Source of the DNA: a virus
DNA: 64,000 bases
Strand: one strand, 5' to 3'
Virus record (IMG/VR): IMGVR_UViG_3300044638_008494
Location: 43,023-107,022 of that record
The notes below the pieces were generated by a model that saw only the letters and a program-made list of their open reading frames with translations, was not told where the DNA came from and did not search any database. Positions 50,101 to 57,869 of the stretch are shown piece after piece (within the stretch, counting starts at the first letter, position 1; each line of letters starts with the position of its first letter). Made by a program: the position numbers and the translations under genes.

Positions 50101-50258
50101 TTCCATTTTCTATAAATTCTGGTGAATTATATAAAGAATATGACTCTAATTCTGTTGGATTTTTTATATCGGGCGGTAGCAGGCTAGGAATAGATATAGA
50201 CAATACACTTTCAGGAATTGGTGGTGTTAATATAGTAATGGAAGGTTTTTACGATTAA
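47136..50258 (+). CDS. Giant repeat fibre protein with GFSG/SGYF repeats, 1040 aa
   Basis: The first 200 residues form a distinct N-terminal domain that does not carry the PFG/KN-ILD module. From about residue 205 to the C-terminus the same repeat vocabulary as in the 1236-residue protein occurs: ITGYISGF, SGYFIDGKKYNFNTG, GFSFPEGSGFSG, GIMTGIIG and YRNVP. Three paralogous giant proteins in one cassette suggest serial duplication and divergence. TAATAT lies 6 nt before the ATG. Its role is probably in a fibre shaft; no enzymatic domain was seen. Confidence 0.7.
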   Translation: MPSVFSIESINLNGSLLTANNDRLYINGQQVKNTSGVQISENFFIKGYAPISFYSRWAVRGQYLNETLLNDLFMATGYVITCGYPATGSIPLQGRFYQRKVDSVIDVKPIADFELPPRQVYVQKAISEKIYPDSVLGLDIAQAPNEMRAISCHLLGYFPAAGHFDKMPRTFNFYSQSEPKVGNGAYEEYMQYNATFTGVSLYCSETGRGPTTYRQEITGYISGFLQNEPLYIPLSREAVYQTCDPCYSPPNMSDWSGYFIDGKKYNFNTGNQFSGFNGISLFSQQSGYEYSGFKLNSGTFFSGYSDSEYGFGEMLETVGWRVAPYPETVSGFISGYRTSGGSFILLSEITGSRVSNFPLDPSGYIIGSSGYFLSGQQYFFPDMMPRRQKVVGFLSGFMSSNGIFTPYHTTNPFTSGNSGYFITRQYFFPTGRFFSGFSGMPGFLNNATGYGFVYSGFGFPEGSGFSGMQFTTSGSGIMTGIIGTGVVIPDTIFTRFSGMFGFQENMGYEYSGIFSDISSNFFSGIFPDSSGGITGMVIGKIGYRNVPTRREISGFTKAKSVTNFSGFNITGNNISGLSGYFIDNRTVSFLTGAPNRDLLIKGFEGFDNESGFDNFGYEYSGFLTMPSSGFSGLGMPYLFSEPVTGFVSGFLSGQSNTFIRFTGFSGSSGYILDGDKYHFLPARWKSGQNISGFQSGTVDISTEQFVPFSFPNSSSGYYINGVQYFFPTGTGIDNRFNGFDDSLFGFDMSIGYSYTGFAGFSAATNFNQPPRFQKVIGYISGLQDTFNRFTGFQLLNSASGSSGYFINGRRYVFPISNMSGFSGLGQFFYNNLGFSYTGFSFPEGSGFSGTVAQPYTRGIMTGFIGFRLLPSGTGMITGMIGSRNVPQSSGTFNGFNGLSGFNLQQGYQYSIDINTFNYTNANFIGESGLTSGLGVITGNIGYRNVIRLDKNFGTGIITGIIGYRNVPYMSAFSGKFYRKDKYGNKNILFPFSINSGELYKEYDSNSVGFFISGGSRLGIDIDNTLSGIGGVNIVMEGFYD

Positions 50259-50267
50259 AAAATAGCA

Positions 50268-53200
50268 ATGTTACATGAAGATATCATCGATCCGCTTGTT
50301 ACTGATTACATCGACAGAGTTACTGGCGAAGGACTAAACTATTTTAATGCCAACGCCACCACTAGATTAAATGATTTTGTAAAATATTTAGTTAGCGTTA
50401 TTCCGGATAGACAGTTTGGCTTTTACCCGCTCAGAAGTGACCAAAATATCGGTAACGGAAATAAAGCGTTTGGAATAGGCAGGTTAGCCTCTGGAAGTCC
50501 AATGATTTTTCCTGGCTTAGCTCAGTGGACAGAAAGCGGCGTAATGTTTGGTGATAAGGTTAGACCTGGCGGAACGTTTGGACCAACATATGAAACGGTT
50601 GGCATGATAGATTTTTCTGGCAAAGTTGAAGGGGGATTTGCTTTTAGAGAAAATGACTTTTCTATATTTTATTTTTTAAAACACCAAAGAGCTGGTGAAT
50701 TTGCAACCTCACTGTATCGTGGCGAAGGTGGCTTATGCCCATATTTTATATGTGATAAATCTCCAGATTGGTTTCAGGCTATTGCTCCAGAGTTTTCAAC
50801 AAGCCGTTTTCGTCCAAGAGGTACAACATATATATATGATGAAATATTTGGCGAAGATAAAAAAGGATTACAAATAGACTGGAGCCAAAAAGAAACTGAA
50901 AAATATTATGCGCCCACCGCAATAAGTTTTTACGATCCTGATAAAGACCAGACAGAGCCGAGATTTTATTGTCTTAATTTAAATGGAAATTTAAACCATT
51001 ATTCCATGAAATTTATCTACGGCAGAGATCCAAACATGCTTTCTGGAAATTTTTTATCACCATACGTTGCTGTTGCTGGGTTAGAAGGTCAGCCAGTTAG
51101 ATATGATATGCCGAAAAGATTTGTTGCTGGCGCTGGCGCAACAAACGACAGAGCTACAGAATATAACAGAGATGGGTTGCCTCATATAGTTCCTGGTATT
51201 TTAATTACAAAAGGCAATTATTCATATATTCATGAAGAAATAGCACAAAATATGGCTGAAGCTATTGGCTTGCTATTTGCAGTAAAACCAGTACAAATTT
51301 CAGGTCTTCAAGACCATGCTTCTAATATTTGTAGTCCAAAAATCGTATCATTAGATTATTATAAAACAGAACCAAAAATATATGATAAGGTATTACAAGG
51401 ATTTGCAAATTTTACAGCAAAAATAAGCTCAATAATAATTGAAGATTATGGTAGGTGGTTGACTGATTTTATTGCTAGCTTATGCGGAACAGATATTGGC
51501 GGCGTTGTTAGATGTTTTGGTGGATGGACTGCTAGATCTCCAATTGAAAAAGCAGAAATACGCCCAACGCTAAATTCTGGATTGTATATTACTGGCAACC
51601 AAATAACAGGAACATATGGAAATTTAAAATTGGGAGAATTTCACAATAACGGAATAGTAGGTTTTGTTAGTGGATATATGGACGTTTCTGGAAACTTTAG
51701 CGGGTTCCAATCACGTACAATTTCAGGACACAGTGGATTTTACTATACAGGATCTTATAATGTTTTCCCCCCATATCAATTTTTTGAAGTACAAAAAATT
51801 ACCGGATACGTTAGTGGGTTTTTAAACAATAGCGGATCATTCGATATATTTAATTCCACACATCCATATTACAATAGTGGATATTTTTTAAGTGGCCAGA
51901 TTACAGATTTTACATATTCATTAATTGAACAAGAAGATATATCTGGATTTCAATATGGTTTTTTAAATAATTTATTAAATTCTTGGGAGCCATTTGCTTC
52001 AACAAATAAATTATCATCAAGCGGATACCTATTAAATGGACAATTTATTGAATTTTTACCAGAAAAAATAATCGAAAAAACTCCAGTTACTGGATTTCGT
52101 GTTGGTTTTATGAACGGCCTTGGTATTTTTTCTGGATACTCAACTGGAGAAGGTGGTACAAGCGGTATATTATTAACTGGTGACGTTTTTTCTGACGATC
52201 CAAATTCAAGAATATTTTTTCCACTCGATGGCAATTTTGTAGGATTTGATGGCATTTCTGGATTTGATCCCGAAATTGGGTATGAGTATAGCGGATTTGA
52301 TTTTTTTGATTCTAGCGGATTTATTTCTTTTGATCAAGCTAATCCGTTTTTTGGAACCGGAGAAATGACGGGGCTTATTGGTTATAAATACATTGTTTAT
52401 TTATCTGGGGAATTTTCTGGGGAAAATAGCATTACTGGCGTCAATGAAGGCTTTGGGCTAGATTTCAATGGATTTTTTGATGGAGACACTTATTTTTCGG
52501 GAGTTGAATTTGACCCACTAACAAATAGTTTTTTGAATTATGGAACTGGATATTTAATAGGCAAAATAGGTACAAAAAATGTTCAAAACTTTTATGGTGA
52601 TCCTGGTTTTGATAATAGACCAGGGTTTGATCCGCTTGCTGGTTATAGCTATACTGGCTTTTCATTTCCAGAAGGTAGTGGCTTTGCTGGTATAAACGGA
52701 AATACTTTCGGAACAGGGTACATGTCAGGATTTATTGGTTCAAGAAATTTTATTGACTATACTGGCATATATTCTGGATTTACTGGTTTACTAGATAAAT
52801 ACAACCAGTATTTACCATGGGTTATATTTCCAAACTTTGAATTTACTCGAGGAAGTGGATTTATTGGATCAGTTCCTGGTTATGGTTTATTAACTGGAGT
52901 AATAAGTACTGGAGATGTGAGCGGCGATGCAGCGTTTGTTGTAAGCAATATTGGATCAGGCCTTTATCTAACTGGCCTACAAAGAACGGGAATAAATATA
53001 TCTGGTATTGATTTTGGACCAATAGATTTTTCAATTGGAAATATAAGCGGAATGGTTACTGGGGCAAGCTATACTCTCGCTATTATAAGCGGAGGAACGT
53101 TTTTTGAAACAGGATATACTGGATTTAATTCAGGAACAGATTCTGGATATTATGATATAAAATCTGGAACATATATGAGTGGACATATTACTGGATTAAG

Positions 53201-53627
53201 TTATATTACAGGAAATCTGTCAATTGGCAGTGGCTTGTTTTATGAACTAGAAACTGGATTTACGTTTGAGTCTGGATATATTGATGCAAACGTAACAAGC
53301 GTAACATTAACAGAAGCAATCTCTGTATTATTAGTGGTTCAAGACGGTGTTCCAGAAACCACATCTTTTACTTCAAGCATTACTGGTATTATATATGCAT
53401 CGGCTGATATAAATACTGGCCTAAGTATGGAAACTGGATCGGTTTCTGCAACCATCACTTCTATCGATCACTATACATTCTTACGTAACGATGTGACTGG
53501 AAATTTTGAAACTGGTTATTATAATATAAGTGGACTATATAGGATCAGCACTGCATATCCAGCAATAACCGGAGAAAATATATACTACAACATATCTGGA
53601 GTGCTATTAAAAACAGGGTCCCCATAA
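50268..53627 (+). CDS. Giant fibre protein with LamG-like N-terminal part and GFSG repeats, 1119 aa
   Basis: Residues about 1-430 form a globular region with beta strands and many aromatic residues (FGFYPLRSDQNIG, EGGFAFRENDFSIFYFLKH, RFYCLNLNGNLNHYSMKF), compatible with a LamG-like or receptor-binding fold. Residues about 460-890 carry the GFSG/SGYF repeats. The final 200 residues change to a Thr/Ser/Gly-rich beta segment without them. The gene lies 9 nt after the second giant fibre gene. Compared with its two relatives the repeat block is shorter and the head larger, so it may be the tip of the appendage. Confidence 0.65.
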   Translation: MLHEDIIDPLVTDYIDRVTGEGLNYFNANATTRLNDFVKYLVSVIPDRQFGFYPLRSDQNIGNGNKAFGIGRLASGSPMIFPGLAQWTESGVMFGDKVRPGGTFGPTYETVGMIDFSGKVEGGFAFRENDFSIFYFLKHQRAGEFATSLYRGEGGLCPYFICDKSPDWFQAIAPEFSTSRFRPRGTTYIYDEIFGEDKKGLQIDWSQKETEKYYAPTAISFYDPDKDQTEPRFYCLNLNGNLNHYSMKFIYGRDPNMLSGNFLSPYVAVAGLEGQPVRYDMPKRFVAGAGATNDRATEYNRDGLPHIVPGILITKGNYSYIHEEIAQNMAEAIGLLFAVKPVQISGLQDHASNICSPKIVSLDYYKTEPKIYDKVLQGFANFTAKISSIIIEDYGRWLTDFIASLCGTDIGGVVRCFGGWTARSPIEKAEIRPTLNSGLYITGNQITGTYGNLKLGEFHNNGIVGFVSGYMDVSGNFSGFQSRTISGHSGFYYTGSYNVFPPYQFFEVQKITGYVSGFLNNSGSFDIFNSTHPYYNSGYFLSGQITDFTYSLIEQEDISGFQYGFLNNLLNSWEPFASTNKLSSSGYLLNGQFIEFLPEKIIEKTPVTGFRVGFMNGLGIFSGYSTGEGGTSGILLTGDVFSDDPNSRIFFPLDGNFVGFDGISGFDPEIGYEYSGFDFFDSSGFISFDQANPFFGTGEMTGLIGYKYIVYLSGEFSGENSITGVNEGFGLDFNGFFDGDTYFSGVEFDPLTNSFLNYGTGYLIGKIGTKNVQNFYGDPGFDNRPGFDPLAGYSYTGFSFPEGSGFAGINGNTFGTGYMSGFIGSRNFIDYTGIYSGFTGLLDKYNQYLPWVIFPNFEFTRGSGFIGSVPGYGLLTGVISTGDVSGDAAFVVSNIGSGLYLTGLQRTGINISGIDFGPIDFSIGNISGMVTGASYTLAIISGGTFFETGYTGFNSGTDSGYYDIKSGTYMSGHITGLSYITGNLSIGSGLFYELETGFTFESGYIDANVTSVTLTEAISVLLVVQDGVPETTSFTSSITGIIYASADINTGLSMETGSVSATITSIDHYTFLRNDVTGNFETGYYNISGLYRISTAYPAITGENIYYNISGVLLKTGSP

Positions 53628-53655
53628 ACATTTAACTGTAAATAAATAAAATAAG

Positions 53656-54741
53656 ATGAATGAAAAAAATATAATTATTTCACAAAATAATGTGGCCGGA
53701 ATAAGTGGAGAATATTTAATCCAAGTTATTAAAAGTGATGGAAGTGTTGAATTTCCATTTGGGCAAGAAAAAAGAAAAAATTTAATACTTGATAGTTTTT
53801 TCCGTGCAATTTTGACTGGATATAAATTTGGAATACAGTCATTCGTACAAACCTGCCGAGTGGGTAATAATATTCAAGCACCAGTTAGAACAAACACAGG
53901 TCTTGTTGGGACTATTCTTGGGCAAACATATAAGAGTGATAATTTTATATCTCAAATAAACAGTCAAAACAATACCATTTCGCTAACACGCGATTTTATT
54001 TTTGACGCTATCCCTGGTGGAATTGGGCAAGTTTCTTATGCCGAGGCCCTAATTGGTAGCTTTGCAATAAATGAAATTAGCGAAATTGCAACAAGTAGAT
54101 TTGTTTTTCCCGGCACGCTAATTTTACAGAGCGGAGATCGCTTAAAAGTACAATATACATTGACGATTTATCTCCCATATTTAAATAGCGATTTGCCAAT
54201 AACGCTGACTGGCGATGGATTAAATTTTACGGGAAAGGTAAGGCTATCATCAAATGTTACTGGAATAATAGGTCAATTGAGCGGCAGTAAAACCTATGTT
54301 GGTTTGGGCGATAGCGACACAACTGTATTTAGAGATTATACAGCAAACAGCAATGCTTTTTCTACAACCACAGAATTTCAAGAATACGGTAGGTATCAAA
54401 ATATTTTTGGCACGCCACTATGGGCCAACAATATTGGTTTTTATCCGAGTGGGCACATTCCAGCCAATTATCCTACGGGAAGGCTTGATTATACACCAAC
54501 AGGAAGCCGAGCAACATTAACAACGGGCCTTATAGATCAAAATGATAATTACAGTTCAGTTCCTATAACATACTATTTCCCACCATTTTCTGGAGATCGC
54601 AGCGTTGGTGGCATATATTTGTGGCACCATAATACAGGCTCATCATACAGCGCGATATATTATTCATTTAATAGTGGGCAAGTAATACCATCCGGGCTGC
54701 CCGTAACAATAACCTTAGACTGGCGATTCTCCAGATCATAA
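53656..54741 (+). CDS. Fibre-cassette protein with PFG/KN-ILD module, 361 aa
   Basis: A paralogue of the genes at 41452, 42572 and 54806: VIKSDGSVEFPFGQEKRKNLILDSFFRAIL near residue 25, a later SRFVFPGTLILQSGDRLKVQYTLTIYLP and a closing ITLDWRFSRS. The rest is low-charge, Gly/Thr/Ser-rich and beta-predicted. It starts after a CTGTAAATAAATAAAA leader with no Shine-Dalgarno. It probably assembles with the giant fibres as an adaptor or collar. Function is inferred from paralogy and position. Confidence 0.6.
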   Translation: MNEKNIIISQNNVAGISGEYLIQVIKSDGSVEFPFGQEKRKNLILDSFFRAILTGYKFGIQSFVQTCRVGNNIQAPVRTNTGLVGTILGQTYKSDNFISQINSQNNTISLTRDFIFDAIPGGIGQVSYAEALIGSFAINEISEIATSRFVFPGTLILQSGDRLKVQYTLTIYLPYLNSDLPITLTGDGLNFTGKVRLSSNVTGIIGQLSGSKTYVGLGDSDTTVFRDYTANSNAFSTTTEFQEYGRYQNIFGTPLWANNIGFYPSGHIPANYPTGRLDYTPTGSRATLTTGLIDQNDNYSSVPITYYFPPFSGDRSVGGIYLWHHNTGSSYSAIYYSFNSGQVIPSGLPVTITLDWRFSRS

Positions 54742-54805
54742 ATAATAAAAATAATATTTTAATTCCAATTGGATGTGTATATAATAGAGAAAGTAATATA
54801 AAATT

Positions 54806-56050
54806 ATGGCGAATTTAATAATTAATCGTACTCGTGAAGTAGAGGTTGGTACTGAAACATTTGTAAAAGGAATGTGGAAGCTAGAAGTGGTTTGCCCAAA
54901 TGGGGAAATAAAAAAACCATTTGGCGATGGGTGGAGACCAAACTTGCTTATGCGCAGAGGCTTACAGCAGCTAGTTGGCGGCCTTGATGGGTTCTCAAGT
55001 ATAGCATATCTAATGAATACAGCGCAGTACGGTAACGTGGTTACCTCACCAACAGATAGAACTTTTAATGGCGGGCTTGTTAATAGCACAGCCTATCCAA
55101 GTATTACAAACGATACCCAGCTTGGCATATTTGGTTTTAGTGCTTTTAGTAGCGTTGGCGCGGCAGGAAATATAATAACTGACAATTTAAATACTGGATC
55201 AAGAACTTTTCAAAAAACATATGATTTTTTAGCAACACCAAACCAGCAAACAGTAAGAGAAATTATAATAACTGACTATCGGGACCCTAACAACCCAACC
55301 GTTAGAGGTACTGGTCGTGCGGATAGCGACATGCTTTCAAGATTTATATTGCCATCGCCAGTTGTACTCGCTCAATACCAATTTTTGAGACTTACATATG
55401 CTTTGCAAATTACCATCCCAGCAATTACTGCCGCTGGTGAAGTAAATATTGATGTACAAAGCGGAAGTTTTAACGGTCTTGGCAAATTAAGATGTGTTGG
55501 CTCTTTTAATCAAATATTTGGCTCAATGACTACGAATGGTGAGCCAATTGATACTCTTTTTCGTTCTGCATTCTGTGGAAATATTACCAAAAGAAATCCA
55601 TGGTGTCTTGTTAGTAGTTTTAGAACACATGCAACGCTTGTTCCTGGCGGTGACCTGTCTGGAACCGCACAAATGGCATTTCCGGCAGTTAATACAGATG
55701 TTAATGCATCCATAGCAGCACAAACTAGCGCGGCATCTGTTCAAAGTGATGGTGCTGGCGGAAGCGTTATTGATCTAGGGCTTTCAAATGGAAACTTGTC
55801 GTGGACACGAGGTGCAACACTATTATTCCCAGCAACAAATCCAAACCTGCCAGATCAATATATAGGCGGAGTTTTTTTTACGCCAGGAGCTAGTACAGGA
55901 TCTAGCTGTAATACTGCACTAAGTACAGGATTTGACTTTTCTGGCTGGTACTGGAGATTTGTAGATCTTTCTGGAAACCCTCGTGGACAACTCAAAGACA
56001 TTAACTTTGCCCTTGCCATTAATGTAGCACACACGGCATCTATTACATAA
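54806..56050 (+). CDS. Fibre-cassette protein with PFG/KN-ILD module, 414 aa
   Basis: The last gene of the rightward cassette and the fourth PFG/KN-ILD paralogue (CPNGEIKKPFGDGWRPNLLMRRGLQQLV, then SRTFQKTYDFLATPNQQTVREI and SRFILPSPVVLAQYQFLRLTYALQI). It contains an additional Ala/Thr/Ser-rich stretch near residues 275-330. TATAAT at 54780-54785 with a TG before it and TAATAT 6 nt before the ATG offer possible initiation signals of its own. It ends 10 nt from the convergent metallophosphoesterase gene with no strong terminator between them. Confidence 0.6.
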   Translation: MANLIINRTREVEVGTETFVKGMWKLEVVCPNGEIKKPFGDGWRPNLLMRRGLQQLVGGLDGFSSIAYLMNTAQYGNVVTSPTDRTFNGGLVNSTAYPSITNDTQLGIFGFSAFSSVGAAGNIITDNLNTGSRTFQKTYDFLATPNQQTVREIIITDYRDPNNPTVRGTGRADSDMLSRFILPSPVVLAQYQFLRLTYALQITIPAITAAGEVNIDVQSGSFNGLGKLRCVGSFNQIFGSMTTNGEPIDTLFRSAFCGNITKRNPWCLVSSFRTHATLVPGGDLSGTAQMAFPAVNTDVNASIAAQTSAASVQSDGAGGSVIDLGLSNGNLSWTRGATLLFPATNPNLPDQYIGGVFFTPGASTGSSCNTALSTGFDFSGWYWRFVDLSGNPRGQLKDINFALAINVAHTASIT

Positions 56051-56060
56051 TAGATAAACC

Positions 56061-56726
56061 TTAATTATCTAAAAACTTTAGTTTGATTTTGCCATTGCTG
56101 TCTATTAATGCATAGCTAACTGGCAGGTCGCACTGTGAGCCTAAGTTTACACACTCTACCCCATCCACAGTTTTGTGTTCGGGCATATGGGTGTGACCAA
56201 AAACAACCGTATTGCATCCGAGATCTCGGCCATGATGGGCAACCCGGCGCAACACTCTTTCCGCCGAAGAACGCCACGTTTTTATTTTTCGCTTGAGTTT
56301 CCGGGTGAATTTTTGCCCACGATCTATTTTTTGCAAGAAATAATACACTCCAGATGCTATTTCAGTGAGTACTGGCCGCATTTTAATAATATAATCCCAA
56401 CGATCACCGTGGACAAAATAAAAACGCTTTCCATTAATAACCTCAATGTGTTCGTGTTTAAAATCAAAACCTAATAGCGCACTAACAGTATCCAGATCGC
56501 GGTCATGATTACCCTTAATAAAAATGCATTTTTTATTTTTTGATAGCTTACGTAACAGCGATAATACCTTCCACTGACGTTTGCATAAACGATGAATATT
56601 GTACGAATCCAGCAAATCTCCACATATTATTAAACTATCATACGTTTCCTCTTCAAGTATTTTTAAAACTAAATCTGCTTGGCATACAGGGCTGCCAAGA
56701 TGTATGTCTGAAAGGCACAGTATCAT
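56061..56726 (-). CDS. Calcineurin-like metallophosphoesterase, 221 aa (LpxH-like)
   Basis: All signature blocks of the family are visible in order: SDIHLG (residue 6), CGDLLD (about 35), KGNHDRD (about 70), FVHGDRWD (about 107) and GHTHMPEH (about 178). The arrangement resembles UDP-2,3-diacylglucosamine pyrophosphatase-like and related phosphoesterases, with a basic insert (KFTRKLKRKIK) after the fourth block. The substrate is not predictable; nucleic acid, nucleotide and lipid headgroups are all possible. It is the only minus-strand gene between the fibre cassette and the early module, so it is probably expressed from its own promoter. Confidence 0.88.
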   Translation of the reverse strand: MILCLSDIHLGSPVCQADLVLKILEEETYDSLIICGDLLDSYNIHRLCKRQWKVLSLLRKLSKNKKCIFIKGNHDRDLDTVSALLGFDFKHEHIEVINGKRFYFVHGDRWDYIIKMRPVLTEIASGVYYFLQKIDRGQKFTRKLKRKIKTWRSSAERVLRRVAHHGRDLGCNTVVFGHTHMPEHKTVDGVECVNLGSQCDLPVSYALIDSNGKIKLKFLDN

Positions 56727-57041
56727 AATGTTTTATATTATTTTTTTTATTTACTACTTTTTACCTCACTTGATTACACTCTTCGACCATTTATAGCATA
56801 TTACAATATAGAAACAAACAGCCCATGCATTTTTAATTCTTTTTTATTATATATGGGTTGATTTTATTGGTGTTAGGATACCCTAGCCCCCTGATAAGTA
56901 AAAGAAGGATAGATTTAAAAGTTGTAGAGTTTTAAAAATAGGCCCCAGCGAGCAAAAGTTCAAACGCTCGTATGAATTTTTTTCAAAAATGGGGGGGGTG
57001 TTTGTCAACAAAAAAAGTTTCATTAATCGTAAAAAAATCCC
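56727..57041. other. Non-coding boundary region between fibre and early modules
   Basis: No credible gene was seen. The stretch is AT-rich up to about 56870, then holds a short GC-richer patch (GATACCCTAGCCCCC), a weak inverted repeat CGAGC...GCTCG near 56950 and a run of eight G at 56991-56998. Codon and base composition change sharply here, so it may be a recombination joint between modules. The first leaderless promoter lies at its right end. Confidence 0.6.
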
Positions 57042-57069
57042 TTGCTTTCTGGCTGTTTTGTGTTACCTT
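57042..57069 (+). promoter_or_regulatory. Sigma70-like promoter, leaderless type
   Basis: TTGCTT, a 16-bp spacer and TACCTT preceded by TGT, with an A-tract just upstream. The -10 ends 6 nt before ATG 57076, so transcription should start at the ATG. Confidence 0.75.
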
Positions 57070-57075
57070 GTAGAC

Positions 57076-57366
57076 ATGAAAGAAATAGAAAACAAATTCA
57101 CCAAAGGACAAATCTACCGCCTCGAGTATCTGTCTCGGATGGGTCGCTTCCACTACCACAACGTAGAGTTCGTTCGCTACGTTGGCCCCTTCTACTTTGA
57201 AGGTCGCTACTCTTGGGATGATAACTCGATCCCTTGCGGCAACTACTGGTTCCGTAACGAAAAGGATGAGCCTACTCAAGTCGTCGAGTGGCAAGTCAAC
57301 GAAAAGACTCAAGAAGTCGAAGCGTTCGGCAAGTGGGAAAGAAACTTCCGCTACCAAGACTGGTAA
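57076..57366 (+). CDS. Small protein of unknown function, 96 aa
   Basis: ATG at 57076 was preferred to an upstream ATG at 56989, because the promoter -10 box would otherwise lie inside the gene. The protein is rich in aromatic and charged residues (Arg, Glu, Tyr, Trp, Phe), with YRLEYLSRMGRFHYHNVEF and several beta-like stretches, and no recognised motif. It is the first gene of a three-gene early operon with GC-richer codons (CGC, ATC, CTC) than the structural genes. The role is unknown; a host-interaction protein is plausible from location. Confidence 0.7.
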   Translation: MKEIENKFTKGQIYRLEYLSRMGRFHYHNVEFVRYVGPFYFEGRYSWDDNSIPCGNYWFRNEKDEPTQVVEWQVNEKTQEVEAFGKWERNFRYQDW

Positions 57367-57372
57367 AAAATC

Positions 57373-57603
57373 ATGAACACATACGATAACGAAATCATCC
57401 ACAAAGGTAAGGAATACTACCTCTCGACGGAGTATGGCTTTGACCATACTGACACCCTGCAACTCTCGGGCTTTCTCTTGACCGATGAGGATGGAGAAGA
57501 AATCTCGCAAGAGGACTTTGAGGCGAACACCGATCTTTATGATCATGTTTGCACTATCCTCGCAAACGAAAGTGCCGTCTGTTATGGCGGCGCACCTTGC
57601 TGA
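57373..57603 (+). CDS. Acidic small protein of unknown function, 76 aa
   Basis: The start codon lies 6 nt after the previous stop with no promoter or Shine-Dalgarno of its own, so it is expected to be co-transcribed with the 96-residue gene. The protein is acidic with a strand-rich first half (HKGKEYYLSTEYGFDH) and a segment TDEDGEEISQEDFEANTDLY. The C-terminus contains two Cys. No family was recognised. Confidence 0.65.
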   Translation: MNTYDNEIIHKGKEYYLSTEYGFDHTDTLQLSGFLLTDEDGEEISQEDFEANTDLYDHVCTILANESAVCYGGAPC

Positions 57604-57607
57604 CACT

Positions 57608-57694
57608 ATGACAAAGAACGCTATGACATACATCGCTGAAGCACTCGCCGTGGTGCTCATCCTCCTGCTCGGCGTTGCGATTCTTTCGCTCTAA
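57608..57694 (+). CDS. Small single-pass membrane peptide, 28 aa
   Basis: A 28-residue reading frame starting 4 nt after the previous stop. It encodes a short N-terminus followed by one hydrophobic helix (ALAVVLILLLGVAILSL). Its TAA stop is also the first part of the repeat arm that follows, suggesting that the repeat is tied to operon ends. Small phage membrane peptides often affect the host envelope or lysis timing; that is speculation here. Confidence 0.5.
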   Translation: MTKNAMTYIAEALAVVLILLLGVAILSL

Positions 57695-57795
57695 GTTGTT
57701 GTAAATCAACGACTTACAGAGCCGGGCCGGGCCGCCGGGCGTAAGTCCTTGGTATTCAACGACTTACACAAATACACGTTCAAGAAGTGTGCCAA
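57692..57795 (+). repeat. Composite intergenic repeat, copy 1
   Basis: Left palindromic arm 57692-57717 overlaps the preceding stop codon. The GC core spans 57721-57740 and the right arm spans 57741-57767. A TTCAAGAAGTGTGCCAA element follows at 57779-57795. Both arms can fold on themselves with 8-10 paired bases. Confidence 0.9.
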
Positions 57796-57835
57796 CTCTC
57801 CGAAAAAAAGTTTTACATAATCGAAAAAAAATCCA

Positions 57836-57863
57836 TTGACTTTTCCGAGTCTTGTGCTATTCT
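57836..57863 (+). promoter_or_regulatory. Sigma70-like promoter with extended -10, leaderless type
   Basis: TTGACT, 16-bp spacer and TGC-TATTCT, one of the best matches in the set. The -10 ends 6 nt before ATG 57870. An A-tract lies directly upstream. Confidence 0.88.
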
Positions 57864-57869
57864 ATATAC

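Noticed and set aside
56051-56071. Terminator between the convergent genes
   Set aside because: TAGATAA/TTATCTA can form a 7-bp stem but contains a single G-C pair, so its stability is too low for a confident terminator.
56727-57041. Small gene or tRNA in the module boundary
   Set aside because: ATG-led frames end after a few codons and no cloverleaf-like pairing or T-loop sequence was seen.
56983-57660. 225-residue minus-strand reading frame
   Set aside because: It lies opposite three plus-strand genes that have a promoter and compact spacing; its sequence is low-complexity Val/Phe/Ala and reads like a shadow of GC-rich coding DNA.
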